From the IMG/VR virus record IMGVR_UViG_3300005747_000549, positions 1 through 24,247 of that record: DNA of 24,247 nt; one strand, written 5' to 3'. A program made the translations under genes and the position numbers. The notes under the pieces were generated by a model. The model had not been told where the DNA came from. It searched no databases and was given only the letters and a program-made list of their open reading frames with translations. The stretch is from a virus. This document shows, one piece after another, positions 1 through 6,292 of the stretch. Within the stretch, counting starts at the first letter, position 1, and each line of letters begins with the position of its first letter.

Positions 1-909
1 TTTAATATTAAAGACAATTTATTATCGGTACAGGGCGCTTCAACAGCAAGTAATCTTACACATCGCAATGTTCAATCAACCGGGTTGAACTCGATGATCT
101 CCTTGGCTAAAGATTATGGATCTGAAGCTGGATCTGGCGGTAATCTTACATGGTATACAGGATCACTTCAACTATCCAGTTCTACTCAGGTATATGATCT
201 TACGGATTCGTCTAGTGTAACACTTGAATCAGGTACTCCTGGAACAACATCTATCGAAATCAAAAGAATATTCTATCAATCTGACCCTGCAATCAATAGG
301 TATTTTGATCCATATTTAGCGGGCCTTGATGCATTTGGTTGGCAGAATTATTCTACAGGTATTAACTACTTAATGATGCCTGTATATGATGACTTGCTTA
401 GAATACAGGAAATTGAATTTAATGATACTGTAAGAAAGTCGGCGTATTCATTTGAATTAACAAATAACAGGCTTAGAATATTTCCTACTGCACAAACTGG
501 CAGTTTATATTTCCAATATATAAAGACTGATGAGCGAGAGACACAAACTTTAGGTACTCAGCACGTTACTTCTGATTTTAGTAATATTAACTATCAGTTT
601 ATGGACTATTGCGCTATTAATAGCCCAGGAAGACAGTGGATTCGTAAATATACATTAGCTTTGGCAAAAGAATTACTAGGTGAGATACGTAGTAAGTACG
701 GTTCAATACCGAGCCCTGCTGGTGAAGTCAGCTTAGACGGTGATACACTCAGATCTGAAGCTGCAGTAGAAAAAGAAAACTTGATAGCCCAGATAAGAGA
801 GGACTTGGAATCGTCAAGTAAGCGTAATATGTTTGAAAGGCAAAAGGAAATCAGTGAATTTCAACAGGAAACTCTGAATAGAGTACCATTGTCAATTTAT
901 ATAGGGTAA
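1..909 (+). CDS. Neck protein, T4 gp13-like (5' partial)
   Basis: The frame is open from the first base of the window with no stop before 909, so the gene begins upstream; 302 residues are visible. A TTG at 85 could be taken for a start, but the codons before it (positions 1-84) read as ordinary protein and are probably coding. The mid-region (FGW, then MPVYDDLLRIQEIEFNDTVRKSAYSFE) and the charged C-terminal third (YTLALAKELLGEIRSKYG, then EKENLIAQIREDLE) resemble neck proteins of T4-like phages; T4 gp13 is of similar size. In that family the protein helps close the DNA-filled head and forms the collar that joins the tail. It is followed 2 nt later by a gp14-like gene and then a gp15-like gene, the T4 order 13-14-15, which supports the call. 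Assignment is from recalled family patterns, not a search. Confidence 0.75.
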   Translation, partial: FNIKDNLLSVQGASTASNLTHRNVQSTGLNSMISLAKDYGSEAGSGGNLTWYTGSLQLSSSTQVYDLTDSSSVTLESGTPGTTSIEIKRIFYQSDPAINRYFDPYLAGLDAFGWQNYSTGINYLMMPVYDDLLRIQEIEFNDTVRKSAYSFELTNNRLRIFPTAQTGSLYFQYIKTDERETQTLGTQHVTSDFSNINYQFMDYCAINSPGRQWIRKYTLALAKELLGEIRSKYGSIPSPAGEVSLDGDTLRSEAAVEKENLIAQIREDLESSSKRNMFERQKEISEFQQETLNRVPLSIYIG

Positions 910-911
910 TT

Positions 912-1427
912 ATGTCTTTATTCGGCAAATCAAAGGACATAAATCTATTTAGAGTAATAAATAGAGAGCTAATCAACGGTGTAGTTGACGTAGCAGTTGA
1001 CATATATAAAGCTAATGTCGATGCAACATCAGAAAACTTGTATGGCGAAGCTATTCGTAAGATATACAAAACTGCAGTCAGAGTAAGTTGCTTAATAGAA
1101 CTAGAAGATCAGTCTTGGGCTAGTACCGACACTATTGTCAATGTTAGTCAAAATGCTACATTCTCATTTTTAAGACATGAGCTCAGGGAATATAGTAATT
1201 TAGTACTTGAAGTAGGTGACATTATACATTGGAACGACATATACTGGGAAATTGACGGCGTAATACAAAATAAGATACTTTTCGGTAAAGATCCAGACTA
1301 TGATAAATCAGAATCTGACACTGGTGATAACTTTGCTGTAGTATGTAATACACACCAGACCAGTCGAGACAGGATATCTATTGAAAAGGTAAGAGTCGGA
1401 AATCAATCCAGACCTAGATTTATATAA
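912..1427 (+). CDS. Neck / head closure protein, T4 gp14-like
   Basis: 171 residues starting at ATG 912, with AGGG a few bases upstream. The N-terminus (DINLFRVINRELINGVVDVAVDIYK) and the following NLYGEA segment match my recollection of gp14-type neck proteins in T4-like phages, where the protein sits with gp13 at the head-tail junction. It is shorter than T4 gp14 (about 256 residues). The centre (VLEVGDIIHWNDIYWEIDGV) reads as beta-rich, as in head-closure proteins. Its stop overlaps the start of the next gene (TAATG), so the two are probably translationally coupled. No signal peptide or membrane segment is visible. Main support is order and N-terminal similarity. Confidence 0.72.
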   Translation: MSLFGKSKDINLFRVINRELINGVVDVAVDIYKANVDATSENLYGEAIRKIYKTAVRVSCLIELEDQSWASTDTIVNVSQNATFSFLRHELREYSNLVLEVGDIIHWNDIYWEIDGVIQNKILFGKDPDYDKSESDTGDNFAVVCNTHQTSRDRISIEKVRVGNQSRPRFI

Positions 1428-2212
1428 TGGCCAGAAAAGATCAAATAAGACGTGAAAAGGGAGATGAGCCTATAAAAATAGGGCTTATGACTGCAGATAG
1501 TGCTATATCTTACTATTTTCAGAACGTTATAAAACCTACAGTCAAGACCGCAGAAACTGTTGAACAGATTCCTGTAATTTATGCCGATCCTGAACGTTGG
1601 AAATCGATACAGAAAGGCGGATTCATACGTGATAAAAAAGGCAAGGCTATGATGCCACTTATTACGTATAAAAGAACTAATGTAGAGCGAATGATGATCG
1701 GTACTAAAGTCGATGTAAACAATCCCTTATATCAATCGTCTATTAAGAGCTATAATCAGCGTAACAGGTATGACAATTTTAGTATTCTTACTGGTCAAAA
1801 GCCAGTAGAAAAGCGGTTGAATACTGTTATACCCGATTATGTAAAACTTGCATATGACTGTGTTATTCTTACTGAATATATAGAACAGCTTAACGTTATC
1901 ATTGAAGATATTAACTATGCGGCAAATCAATACTGGGGCGATGACTCCTTTAAATTTCTTGCTAAGATTGGTAGTTTCAGCGTTGATCTATCAGTAGAAG
2001 ATGGCCAAGACCGAGCAGCGAAAGCTGCATTCAATATTGAGATGCATGGTTATATCATACCGCAGAACGTACAGAAGCAAATGTCAGAGTTTAAACCTGT
2101 AGACTATTCAACTCGTCAAGTAATATTCAATACTGAAGTTGTTAGAAACATTAACGACCCTAGAATTGATCTTGATGCCGATGGTTTACAGGAGTTTCAA
2201 CCCAATCCATAA
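1427..2212 (+). CDS. Tail terminator / sheath stabiliser, T4 gp15-like
   Basis: 261 residues, about the size of T4 gp15 (272). The start ATG overlaps the previous stop (TAATG). gp15 caps the last sheath and tube rings and docks the finished tail to the neck. The pattern here fits that family: a basic N-terminus, MMIGTKVDVNNPLYQSS, IPDYVKLAYDCVILTEYIEQLNVIIEDINYAANQYWGD, and FSVDLSVEDGQDRAAKAAFNIEMHGYIIP. The last two segments resemble the strand-rich core seen in tail terminators. Position directly after gp13- and gp14-like genes and before sheath and tube also fits. Unlike T4, no terminase genes lie between it and the sheath gene here; they must be elsewhere. Confidence 0.78.
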   Translation: MARKDQIRREKGDEPIKIGLMTADSAISYYFQNVIKPTVKTAETVEQIPVIYADPERWKSIQKGGFIRDKKGKAMMPLITYKRTNVERMMIGTKVDVNNPLYQSSIKSYNQRNRYDNFSILTGQKPVEKRLNTVIPDYVKLAYDCVILTEYIEQLNVIIEDINYAANQYWGDDSFKFLAKIGSFSVDLSVEDGQDRAAKAAFNIEMHGYIIPQNVQKQMSEFKPVDYSTRQVIFNTEVVRNINDPRIDLDADGLQEFQPNP

Positions 2213-2219
2213 TATTTAT
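2212..2219. promoter_or_regulatory. ATATTTAT octamer upstream of the 2240 gene
   Basis: ATATTTAT lies 20 nt before the ATG at 2240, overlapping the stop of the gp15-like gene. It is one of seven such intergenic copies in the window. Read on the minus strand it is ATAAATAT, close to the T4 late promoter box TATAAATA; read on the plus strand it has no match to a promoter I know. Likely a phage-specific expression signal, orientation unresolved. Confidence 0.45.
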
Positions 2220-2239
2220 ACTAAATAAGGAGTTATACA

Positions 2240-2488
2240 ATGTCACAAAATTTAACAGATATAGAAATTTCACTTGTTAGAAGGTTACAGAAAGAATATG
2301 ATGAAACAGCGGTCCAACTTGGACAGATTTGTTCACAACTTGCTTTATTGGAAGACAGTAAAGCTAAACTGAGTAAGCAACTGGTTGATCTACATGAAGA
2401 AGAGCGATCAACCGCACAGCAATTGAAAGAAAGGTATGGTGAAGGAGCCATTGACATCAAGACTGGAGTATTTACCCCTGCACAATAA
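2240..2488 (+). CDS. Small coiled-coil protein, unknown function
   Basis: 82 residues. ATG 2240 is preceded by a good AAGGAG site 8 nt upstream. Residues about 5-65 are a charged heptad-like helix (LVRRLQKEYDETAVQLGQICSQLALLEDSKAKLSKQLVDLHEE), ending in a YGEGAIDIKTGVF tail, so it probably forms a coiled coil. It sits between the gp15-like tail terminator and the sheath and is preceded by its own ATATTTAT motif, so it is likely made with the tail proteins. It could be an assembly factor or minor structural protein; nothing in the sequence decides this. I do not recognise a named family. Confidence 0.7.
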   Translation: MSQNLTDIEISLVRRLQKEYDETAVQLGQICSQLALLEDSKAKLSKQLVDLHEEERSTAQQLKERYGEGAIDIKTGVFTPAQ

Positions 2489-2506
2489 TTTTGAACCGGG
2501 GCTATG

Positions 2507-2514
2507 ATATTTAT
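2507..2514. promoter_or_regulatory. ATATTTAT octamer upstream of the sheath gene
   Basis: GATATTTATA lies 41 nt before the sheath ATG at 2556, in a 67-nt gap that otherwise holds only AT-rich leader and the GGAG ribosome site. Same octamer as at 2212, 4360, 4944, 6050, 13714 and 21239. This is the longest leader of the set. Confidence 0.45.
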
Positions 2515-2555
2515 ACACAGCAATTATCATACTTTTTGTATATAGGAGATTATAA

Positions 2556-4358
2556 ATGGCTGAAAGAATAGTTAGTCCTGGCGTATTTACACAGGAAAAT
2601 GATTTATCGTTTATCCAACCGGGTATTCCACAAACGGCAGGTGCTATAGTTGGTCCAACAGTAAAAGGACCGGTTCTGAAACCTACTTTAGTAACAAGCT
2701 ATAATGAATTTGTACAGGTTTTTGGAGAAACATTCGAATCCAGCTCTGTTAGTAAACAATTCTTTACGTCAATAGCTGCTAAAGAATATTTAAAAAATTC
2801 AGCCAACCTTTACGTAGTACGTGTCATGGGTGATACATTTTCCGAAGCGACAAGTATTTTCAAGTTTGGTACAGCGTCTACTGCTACTGGCTCCGGTATT
2901 CCATCTACCGGCTCATTAGTACCTTTTACAGGATCGTTTATTATCAAAACATTGTCAGAAGGTGCTAATCTTAACAGTTTAACTAGAGGCGCAAACGCAG
3001 CTGAATTGGCAAACGGTGTTTTACCAAGCGGATCTGCAAACAACCTAAGATGGGAAATTAATGGTTCAGACAAGGACAAGGGAACATTCAACCTTGTTAT
3101 TCGTAGAGGAAATGATACTCAACGTAGAAAGGTAATTCTAGAAACGTTTAACGGTTTAACAATGGATCCAAATTCAGCCGATTATATCGGACTTAGGGTT
3201 GGAACACAAACAACAGTTGTTAGACAAGACGGCTCAACGTATTATACAGATGTTAGCGGATCATACCCTAACAGATCTAAATTTGTTAGAATTGACGAAT
3301 CATCTATTCAGAATATCATTAACTATCTGGATGAAAACGGCAACGTTACTACTAACACAGCAGCACTTACTGCATCCAGCTTCCCGGCTAATAGCTCCGG
3401 TAGTTTTGAAAACGGTGCAGATGACTATCAACATCCAATGAAATTTTACGATGAGATCACTGCAACGAACGTGCAAGGACTTGATCCTACAACCGCTGCC
3501 GATGGTAAAAATGCGTATGAAAAGGCTTTCGGTCTTTTAATGAATCCGGACGAATTTGATATCAACATTATTGCAACGCCCGGTCTTAATCAGCAATCGC
3601 ATGCTACAATGCTAGGTACTCATGTTGTTAACGCTTGCGAAAACAGAGGTGATTGCTTTGCAATTATCGACCCTGTAAGATACGCAATGAGTAACGCTGA
3701 CGCAGTAACAGAAGCTGGTGAAGTTGATAGTAGCTACGCTGCTATGTATCATCCATGGATTTTGATACCTGATACAGTAACCGGGGGTTATGCTTGGGTT
3801 CCACCATCGACAATGATGGCCGGTGTATATGCTTTTAATGATCGTGTAAGTCACGAATGGTTTGCTCCAGCAGGACTTAACAGAGGCGGTATTGAAACAG
3901 CTGTACAACCACAATACAAGTTGACAAACAATCAGCGTGATACTCTATATGAAGCAAATGTTAATCCAATAGCATCTTTCCCAGGTGAAGGACTAGTTGC
4001 TTTCGGTCAAAAGACGCTCCAAAAGAAGGCATCAGCACTTGACCGAGTAAATGTACGAAGACTATTGATTGACCTTAAGAAGTTTATTGGCGGTGTAAGT
4101 CGTAGACTAGTATTTGAAAACAACACTGCAGTAACACGAAATAGCTTTATCAATCAGGTAGAACCATACATGTCAAGTGTACAAGAACAACAAGGTCTAT
4201 ACGCTTTCAGAATCCAGATGGACGAAGAAAACAATACACCTGATGTAATTGACAGAAACGAACTACGAGGTGGTATATTCATTCAACCTGCTAAGTCGGC
4301 TGAATTTATCATAATTGACTTTAATATCTTACCAACCGGTGCAACTTTTGACGACTAA
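2556..4358 (+). CDS. Tail sheath protein, T4 gp18-like
   Basis: 600 residues; T4 gp18 is about 659. Start ATG 2556 follows TAGGAG at 7 nt. The N-terminus (VSPGVFTQENDLSFIQPGIPQTAGAIVGPTVKGP, then NEFVQVFGE) and the C-terminal region (RVNVRRLLIDLKKFIGGVSRRLVFENNTAVTRNSFINQVEPYMSSVQEQQGLYAFRI, then RGGIFIQPAKSAEFIIIDF) are typical of myovirus contractile sheath proteins, in which the conserved C-terminal domain forms the inner sheath wall that interlocks neighbouring subunits. The middle (about 110-290) is Ser/Thr/Gly-rich and looks like the variable surface insertion. The tail tube gene follows directly, as in T4. It would be among the most abundant late proteins. Confidence 0.96.
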   Translation: MAERIVSPGVFTQENDLSFIQPGIPQTAGAIVGPTVKGPVLKPTLVTSYNEFVQVFGETFESSSVSKQFFTSIAAKEYLKNSANLYVVRVMGDTFSEATSIFKFGTASTATGSGIPSTGSLVPFTGSFIIKTLSEGANLNSLTRGANAAELANGVLPSGSANNLRWEINGSDKDKGTFNLVIRRGNDTQRRKVILETFNGLTMDPNSADYIGLRVGTQTTVVRQDGSTYYTDVSGSYPNRSKFVRIDESSIQNIINYLDENGNVTTNTAALTASSFPANSSGSFENGADDYQHPMKFYDEITATNVQGLDPTTAADGKNAYEKAFGLLMNPDEFDINIIATPGLNQQSHATMLGTHVVNACENRGDCFAIIDPVRYAMSNADAVTEAGEVDSSYAAMYHPWILIPDTVTGGYAWVPPSTMMAGVYAFNDRVSHEWFAPAGLNRGGIETAVQPQYKLTNNQRDTLYEANVNPIASFPGEGLVAFGQKTLQKKASALDRVNVRRLLIDLKKFIGGVSRRLVFENNTAVTRNSFINQVEPYMSSVQEQQGLYAFRIQMDEENNTPDVIDRNELRGGIFIQPAKSAEFIIIDFNILPTGATFDD

Positions 4359-4359
4359 G

Positions 4360-4367
4360 ATATTTAT
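4360..4367. promoter_or_regulatory. ATATTTAT octamer upstream of the tail tube gene
   Basis: GATATTTATC lies 18 nt before ATG 4386, directly after the sheath stop. It is embedded in a short near-palindrome (AGATATTTATCT), so an operator-like reading is also possible here. The AAGGAG ribosome site follows. Confidence 0.45.
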
Positions 4368-4385
4368 CTAAGAAGGAGAACATAA

Positions 4386-4883
4386 ATGGCAATCAATACA
4401 GTAGAACCACATGAATTAATGTTCAATCGATTTGAGCCTAAAACTATAAATCGATTCGTTATGTACATTGATGGTATTCCTGCTTATCTAGTAAGAAAGG
4501 CGTCAAGACCTACTTTGTCTCAAGCTGAAGTAACTTTAAAGCACATCAACGTAGAAAGATATCTAAAAGGTCGATCTAGCTGGCAAGCAATGAGTGGAGT
4601 AGAAATCTATGATCCTATCGTTCCTTCTGCAGCTCAAGCCGTTATGGAATGGGTAAGACTTCATCACGAATCTGTAACAGGACGTGATGGATATGCCGCA
4701 TTCTACAAGAAAGATATTGTTTTCAATATGCTAGATCCTGTAGGTGCTAAAGTTGAAGAATGGAAGTTGTTCGGTGCACAGTTGATCAATATCGACTTTG
4801 GCGAAATGAACTGGGAAGATGATCATACACCTGTACTAGTAACATGTGATATCAGATATGACTACGCAGTATTAAATTACTAA
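4386..4883 (+). CDS. Tail tube protein, T4 gp19-like
   Basis: 165 residues, the same size as T4 gp19 (163). ATG 4386 follows AAGGAG. The pattern is that of myovirus tube proteins: FEPKTINRFVMYIDGIPAYLVRKASRPTLS near the N-terminus, a helical middle (AAQAVMEWVRLHHESVTGRDGYAAFYKKDIVFNMLDPVG) and a C-terminal WKLFGAQLINIDFGEMNWEDDHTPVLVTCDIRYDYAVL that fits the beta-sheet forming the tube wall. Hexameric rings of this protein stack to form the DNA conduit inside the sheath. A strong intrinsic terminator follows at 4907-4933, so sheath and tube form a high-expression unit separated from the chaperone genes. Confidence 0.95.
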   Translation: MAINTVEPHELMFNRFEPKTINRFVMYIDGIPAYLVRKASRPTLSQAEVTLKHINVERYLKGRSSWQAMSGVEIYDPIVPSAAQAVMEWVRLHHESVTGRDGYAAFYKKDIVFNMLDPVGAKVEEWKLFGAQLINIDFGEMNWEDDHTPVLVTCDIRYDYAVLNY

Positions 4884-4906
4884 TACTATCTATATACAAT
4901 TAAATT

Positions 4907-4933
4907 AAGCTCGGAATTATCTGAGCTTTTTTT
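4907..4933 (+). terminator. Rho-independent terminator after the tail tube gene
   Basis: AAGCTCGGA (4907-4915), loop ATTA, then TCTGAGCTT (4920-4928) form a 9-bp stem with one G-U pair, running into seven T residues (4927-4933). It lies 24 nt after the tail tube stop and 11 nt before the next ATATTTAT motif. Confidence 0.9.
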
Positions 4934-4943
4934 ATGGGTCACT

Positions 4944-4951
4944 ATATTTAT
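4944..4951. promoter_or_regulatory. ATATTTAT octamer upstream of the chaperone gene
   Basis: TATATTTATTTATATA lies 26 nt before ATG 4978 and just after the terminator, where a new transcript would be expected to start. That position supports a promoter role for the motif family. Confidence 0.48.
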
Positions 4952-4977
4952 TTATATACGGTTTTAAAGGAGATAAA

Positions 4978-5847
4978 ATGGCAAAAGTTACAGACGAATA
5001 TCCAGGACAACTTTCTGATGAAGATTTGAAAAAGTCACTAATCAATGACGTTATACAAAGCGGTGAAGACATCAATAAGGCTTCAACTTCAAAATTCCCA
5101 ACAGAAACTATTGAACTTCCATCTAAGGGCTTAGTATATCCACCAGATAACCCTTTGTCGACTGGCAAAGTTGAAATGAAATACATGACGGCAAAAGAGG
5201 AAGACATTCTCACAAGCCAGAACCTAATTAAAAAGGGTCTTGTAATCGATGCTCTTCTTAAAAGCCTAATCGTAACACCTATCAATTATAACGACTTGGT
5301 AGTTGGTGATAAGAATGCAATAATGGTCGCTGCTAGAATACTTGGCTATGGTGCTGATTATCCAGTTGAAATACAATGTCCAGCTTGCGGTGAAAAGAAT
5401 AAGCTGACTGTAGATCTAACGGAACTGGTTGAAAAAGAGCTAGATGAAAATGCTTATACTGCAGGTCAAAACAGTTTTACGTTTGTACTGCCGGCGAGTA
5501 AGAAGACCATTACATGGAAACTATTGACTCACGGTGATGAAGGTAAGATTGAAACCGCGGTTAAATCGACAAAGAAAAAGAGGCTATCGTCTAATGTCAA
5601 TCCTGAAATGTCAACTCGATTTAAGTATATGATCACTGCAGTTGATGGCGATGAAACTGTAAAAACGATTCATGACTTTGTAGACAACGAATTTCTATCT
5701 AGAGACACGTTAGCCTTTAGAAAGGAAATTGAAAGACTTTCACCGGACATCGACATGTCATTCTATTTTCAATGTGACAACTGTGAACATGAAGTTGATG
5801 ATATGCAAATACCCATGACCGTTGAGTTTTTTTGGCCTAGGGCCTGA
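4978..5847 (+). CDS. Tail assembly chaperone / baseplate hub protein, T4 gp26-like
   Basis: 289 residues from ATG 4978 with AAAGGAG upstream. The segment TIELPSKGLVYPPDNPLSTGKVEMKYMTAKEEDILTSQNLIKKGLVIDALLKSLI fits the gp26-type proteins encoded near the tape measure in T4-like phages. Two Cys pairs, C134-x2-C137 (CPAC) and C266-x2-C269 (CDNC), look like a split zinc ribbon. By position, upstream of the tape measure, it corresponds to the tail-assembly chaperones that keep the tape measure soluble; T4 annotation calls gp26 a baseplate hub component. The last eight codons overlap the next frame at a T7 run followed by a hairpin, so it is probably also made as a longer fusion of about 351 residues. 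Confidence 0.82.
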   Translation: MAKVTDEYPGQLSDEDLKKSLINDVIQSGEDINKASTSKFPTETIELPSKGLVYPPDNPLSTGKVEMKYMTAKEEDILTSQNLIKKGLVIDALLKSLIVTPINYNDLVVGDKNAIMVAARILGYGADYPVEIQCPACGEKNKLTVDLTELVEKELDENAYTAGQNSFTFVLPASKKTITWKLLTHGDEGKIETAVKSTKKKRLSSNVNPEMSTRFKYMITAVDGDETVKTIHDFVDNEFLSRDTLAFRKEIERLSPDIDMSFYFQCDNCEHEVDDMQIPMTVEFFWPRA

Positions 5848-6034
5848 CTACGGCCCAGCGCTACACACTCAGATCTTTGATATGGTCTATTACGGCGAAG
5901 GTGGATGGAATCACACTGATCTATACACTATGCCGGTTCATCTTAGGCTTTTTTACTTCCGTACACTTATGGATCGTAAAAAGAAAGAGTCTGATGAGAT
6001 CAAGAAGGCGCAATCAAAGTCTAAGCGGCACTAA
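5822..6034 (+). CDS. gp51-like tail chaperone extension, probably made by frameshifting
   Basis: The open frame runs from 5819; the earliest possible initiator is TTG 5822, giving 70 residues. It has no ribosome site, and the first ATG (5882) also lacks one, so independent initiation is unlikely. Read through the T7 run, it adds 66 residues (GLGPDYGPALHTQIFDMVYYGEGGW to the basic end KAQSKSKRH) to residue 285 of the gp26-like protein. The LYTMPVHLRLFYFRTLMD segment resembles T4 gp51, the hub-assembly catalyst, and similar short chaperone domains next to tape-measure genes. In lambda the analogous G/GT pair is produced by frameshifting and the extension domain contacts the tape measure. Function inferred from position and that motif. 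Confidence 0.75.
   Translation: MSFFGLGPDYGPALHTQIFDMVYYGEGGWNHTDLYTMPVHLRLFYFRTLMDRKKKESDEIKKAQSKSKRH
5827..5856 (+). promoter_or_regulatory. Programmed ribosomal frameshift signal (+1, or -2), T7 run plus hairpin
   Basis: In the gp26-like frame the codons are GAG TTT TTT TGG, giving a run of seven T (5827-5833). Six bases later GGGCC (5840-5844) and GGCCC (5852-5856) can pair around a 7-base loop that contains the zero-frame stop TGA (5845-5847). A +1 slip of tRNA-Phe on TTT re-pairs perfectly with TTT and continues into the frame that runs open to 6034. A -2 slip reaches the same frame. A -1 slip meets TAG at once. The frames overlap only from 5819 to 5847, and the T run is inside that window. 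Tail-chaperone genes before the tape measure are the classic phage site for such recoding. Confidence 0.75.
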
Positions 6035-6049
6035 TATCTATATTTTTTG

Positions 6050-6057
6050 ATATTTAT
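6050..6057. promoter_or_regulatory. ATATTTAT octamer upstream of the 6075 gene
   Basis: GATATTTATT lies 17 nt before ATG 6075, after a short T-rich stretch. The spacing to the start is similar to that of the tail tube and 2240 genes. Confidence 0.45.
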
Positions 6058-6074
6058 TTACACGGAGAATAGAT

Positions 6075-6281
6075 ATGTCAAAACGTAAAATTGCAGAAGG
6101 TATATTCGATCGTATTATAGATAGGATCTATGGTAAAATTGCTAAGAAAGATCCTAAAGTGGCTCGACTGCGAAAAAGATCTGATAGGTTACAGCGTGAA
6201 ATAGAAGATATGTTGATCGATATGTTCGGATCTCTTGATAAAGTTCCAGACGGATACAAGAAGCAGTTCAATATAAAGTGA
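6075..6281 (+). CDS. Small basic helical protein before the tape measure, unknown
   Basis: 68 residues; ATG 6075 follows ACGGAG. The sequence is mostly charged helix (IFDRIIDRIYGKIAKKDPKVARLRKRSDRLQREIEDMLIDMFGSL), strongly basic in the middle and amphipathic, ending YKKQFNIK. It lies between the chaperone pair and the tape measure, 11 nt before the tape-measure start, so it is likely co-transcribed and may act in tail assembly. I do not recognise a family. It is unlikely to be an ORF artefact: good ribosome site, upstream ATATTTAT motif, and protein-like composition. Confidence 0.7.
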   Translation: MSKRKIAEGIFDRIIDRIYGKIAKKDPKVARLRKRSDRLQREIEDMLIDMFGSLDKVPDGYKKQFNIK

Positions 6282-6292
6282 TATTTTAACTC

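Noticed and set aside
2549-2558. TATAAATG overlapping the sheath start codon as a late promoter
   Set aside because: A -10 box there would start RNA past the ATG; it is simply the AT-rich base context of the start codon.
3199-3441. An 80-codon plus-strand frame inside the sheath gene
   Set aside because: Out-of-frame shadow of a clearly real sheath gene, with no ribosome site and unconvincing composition.
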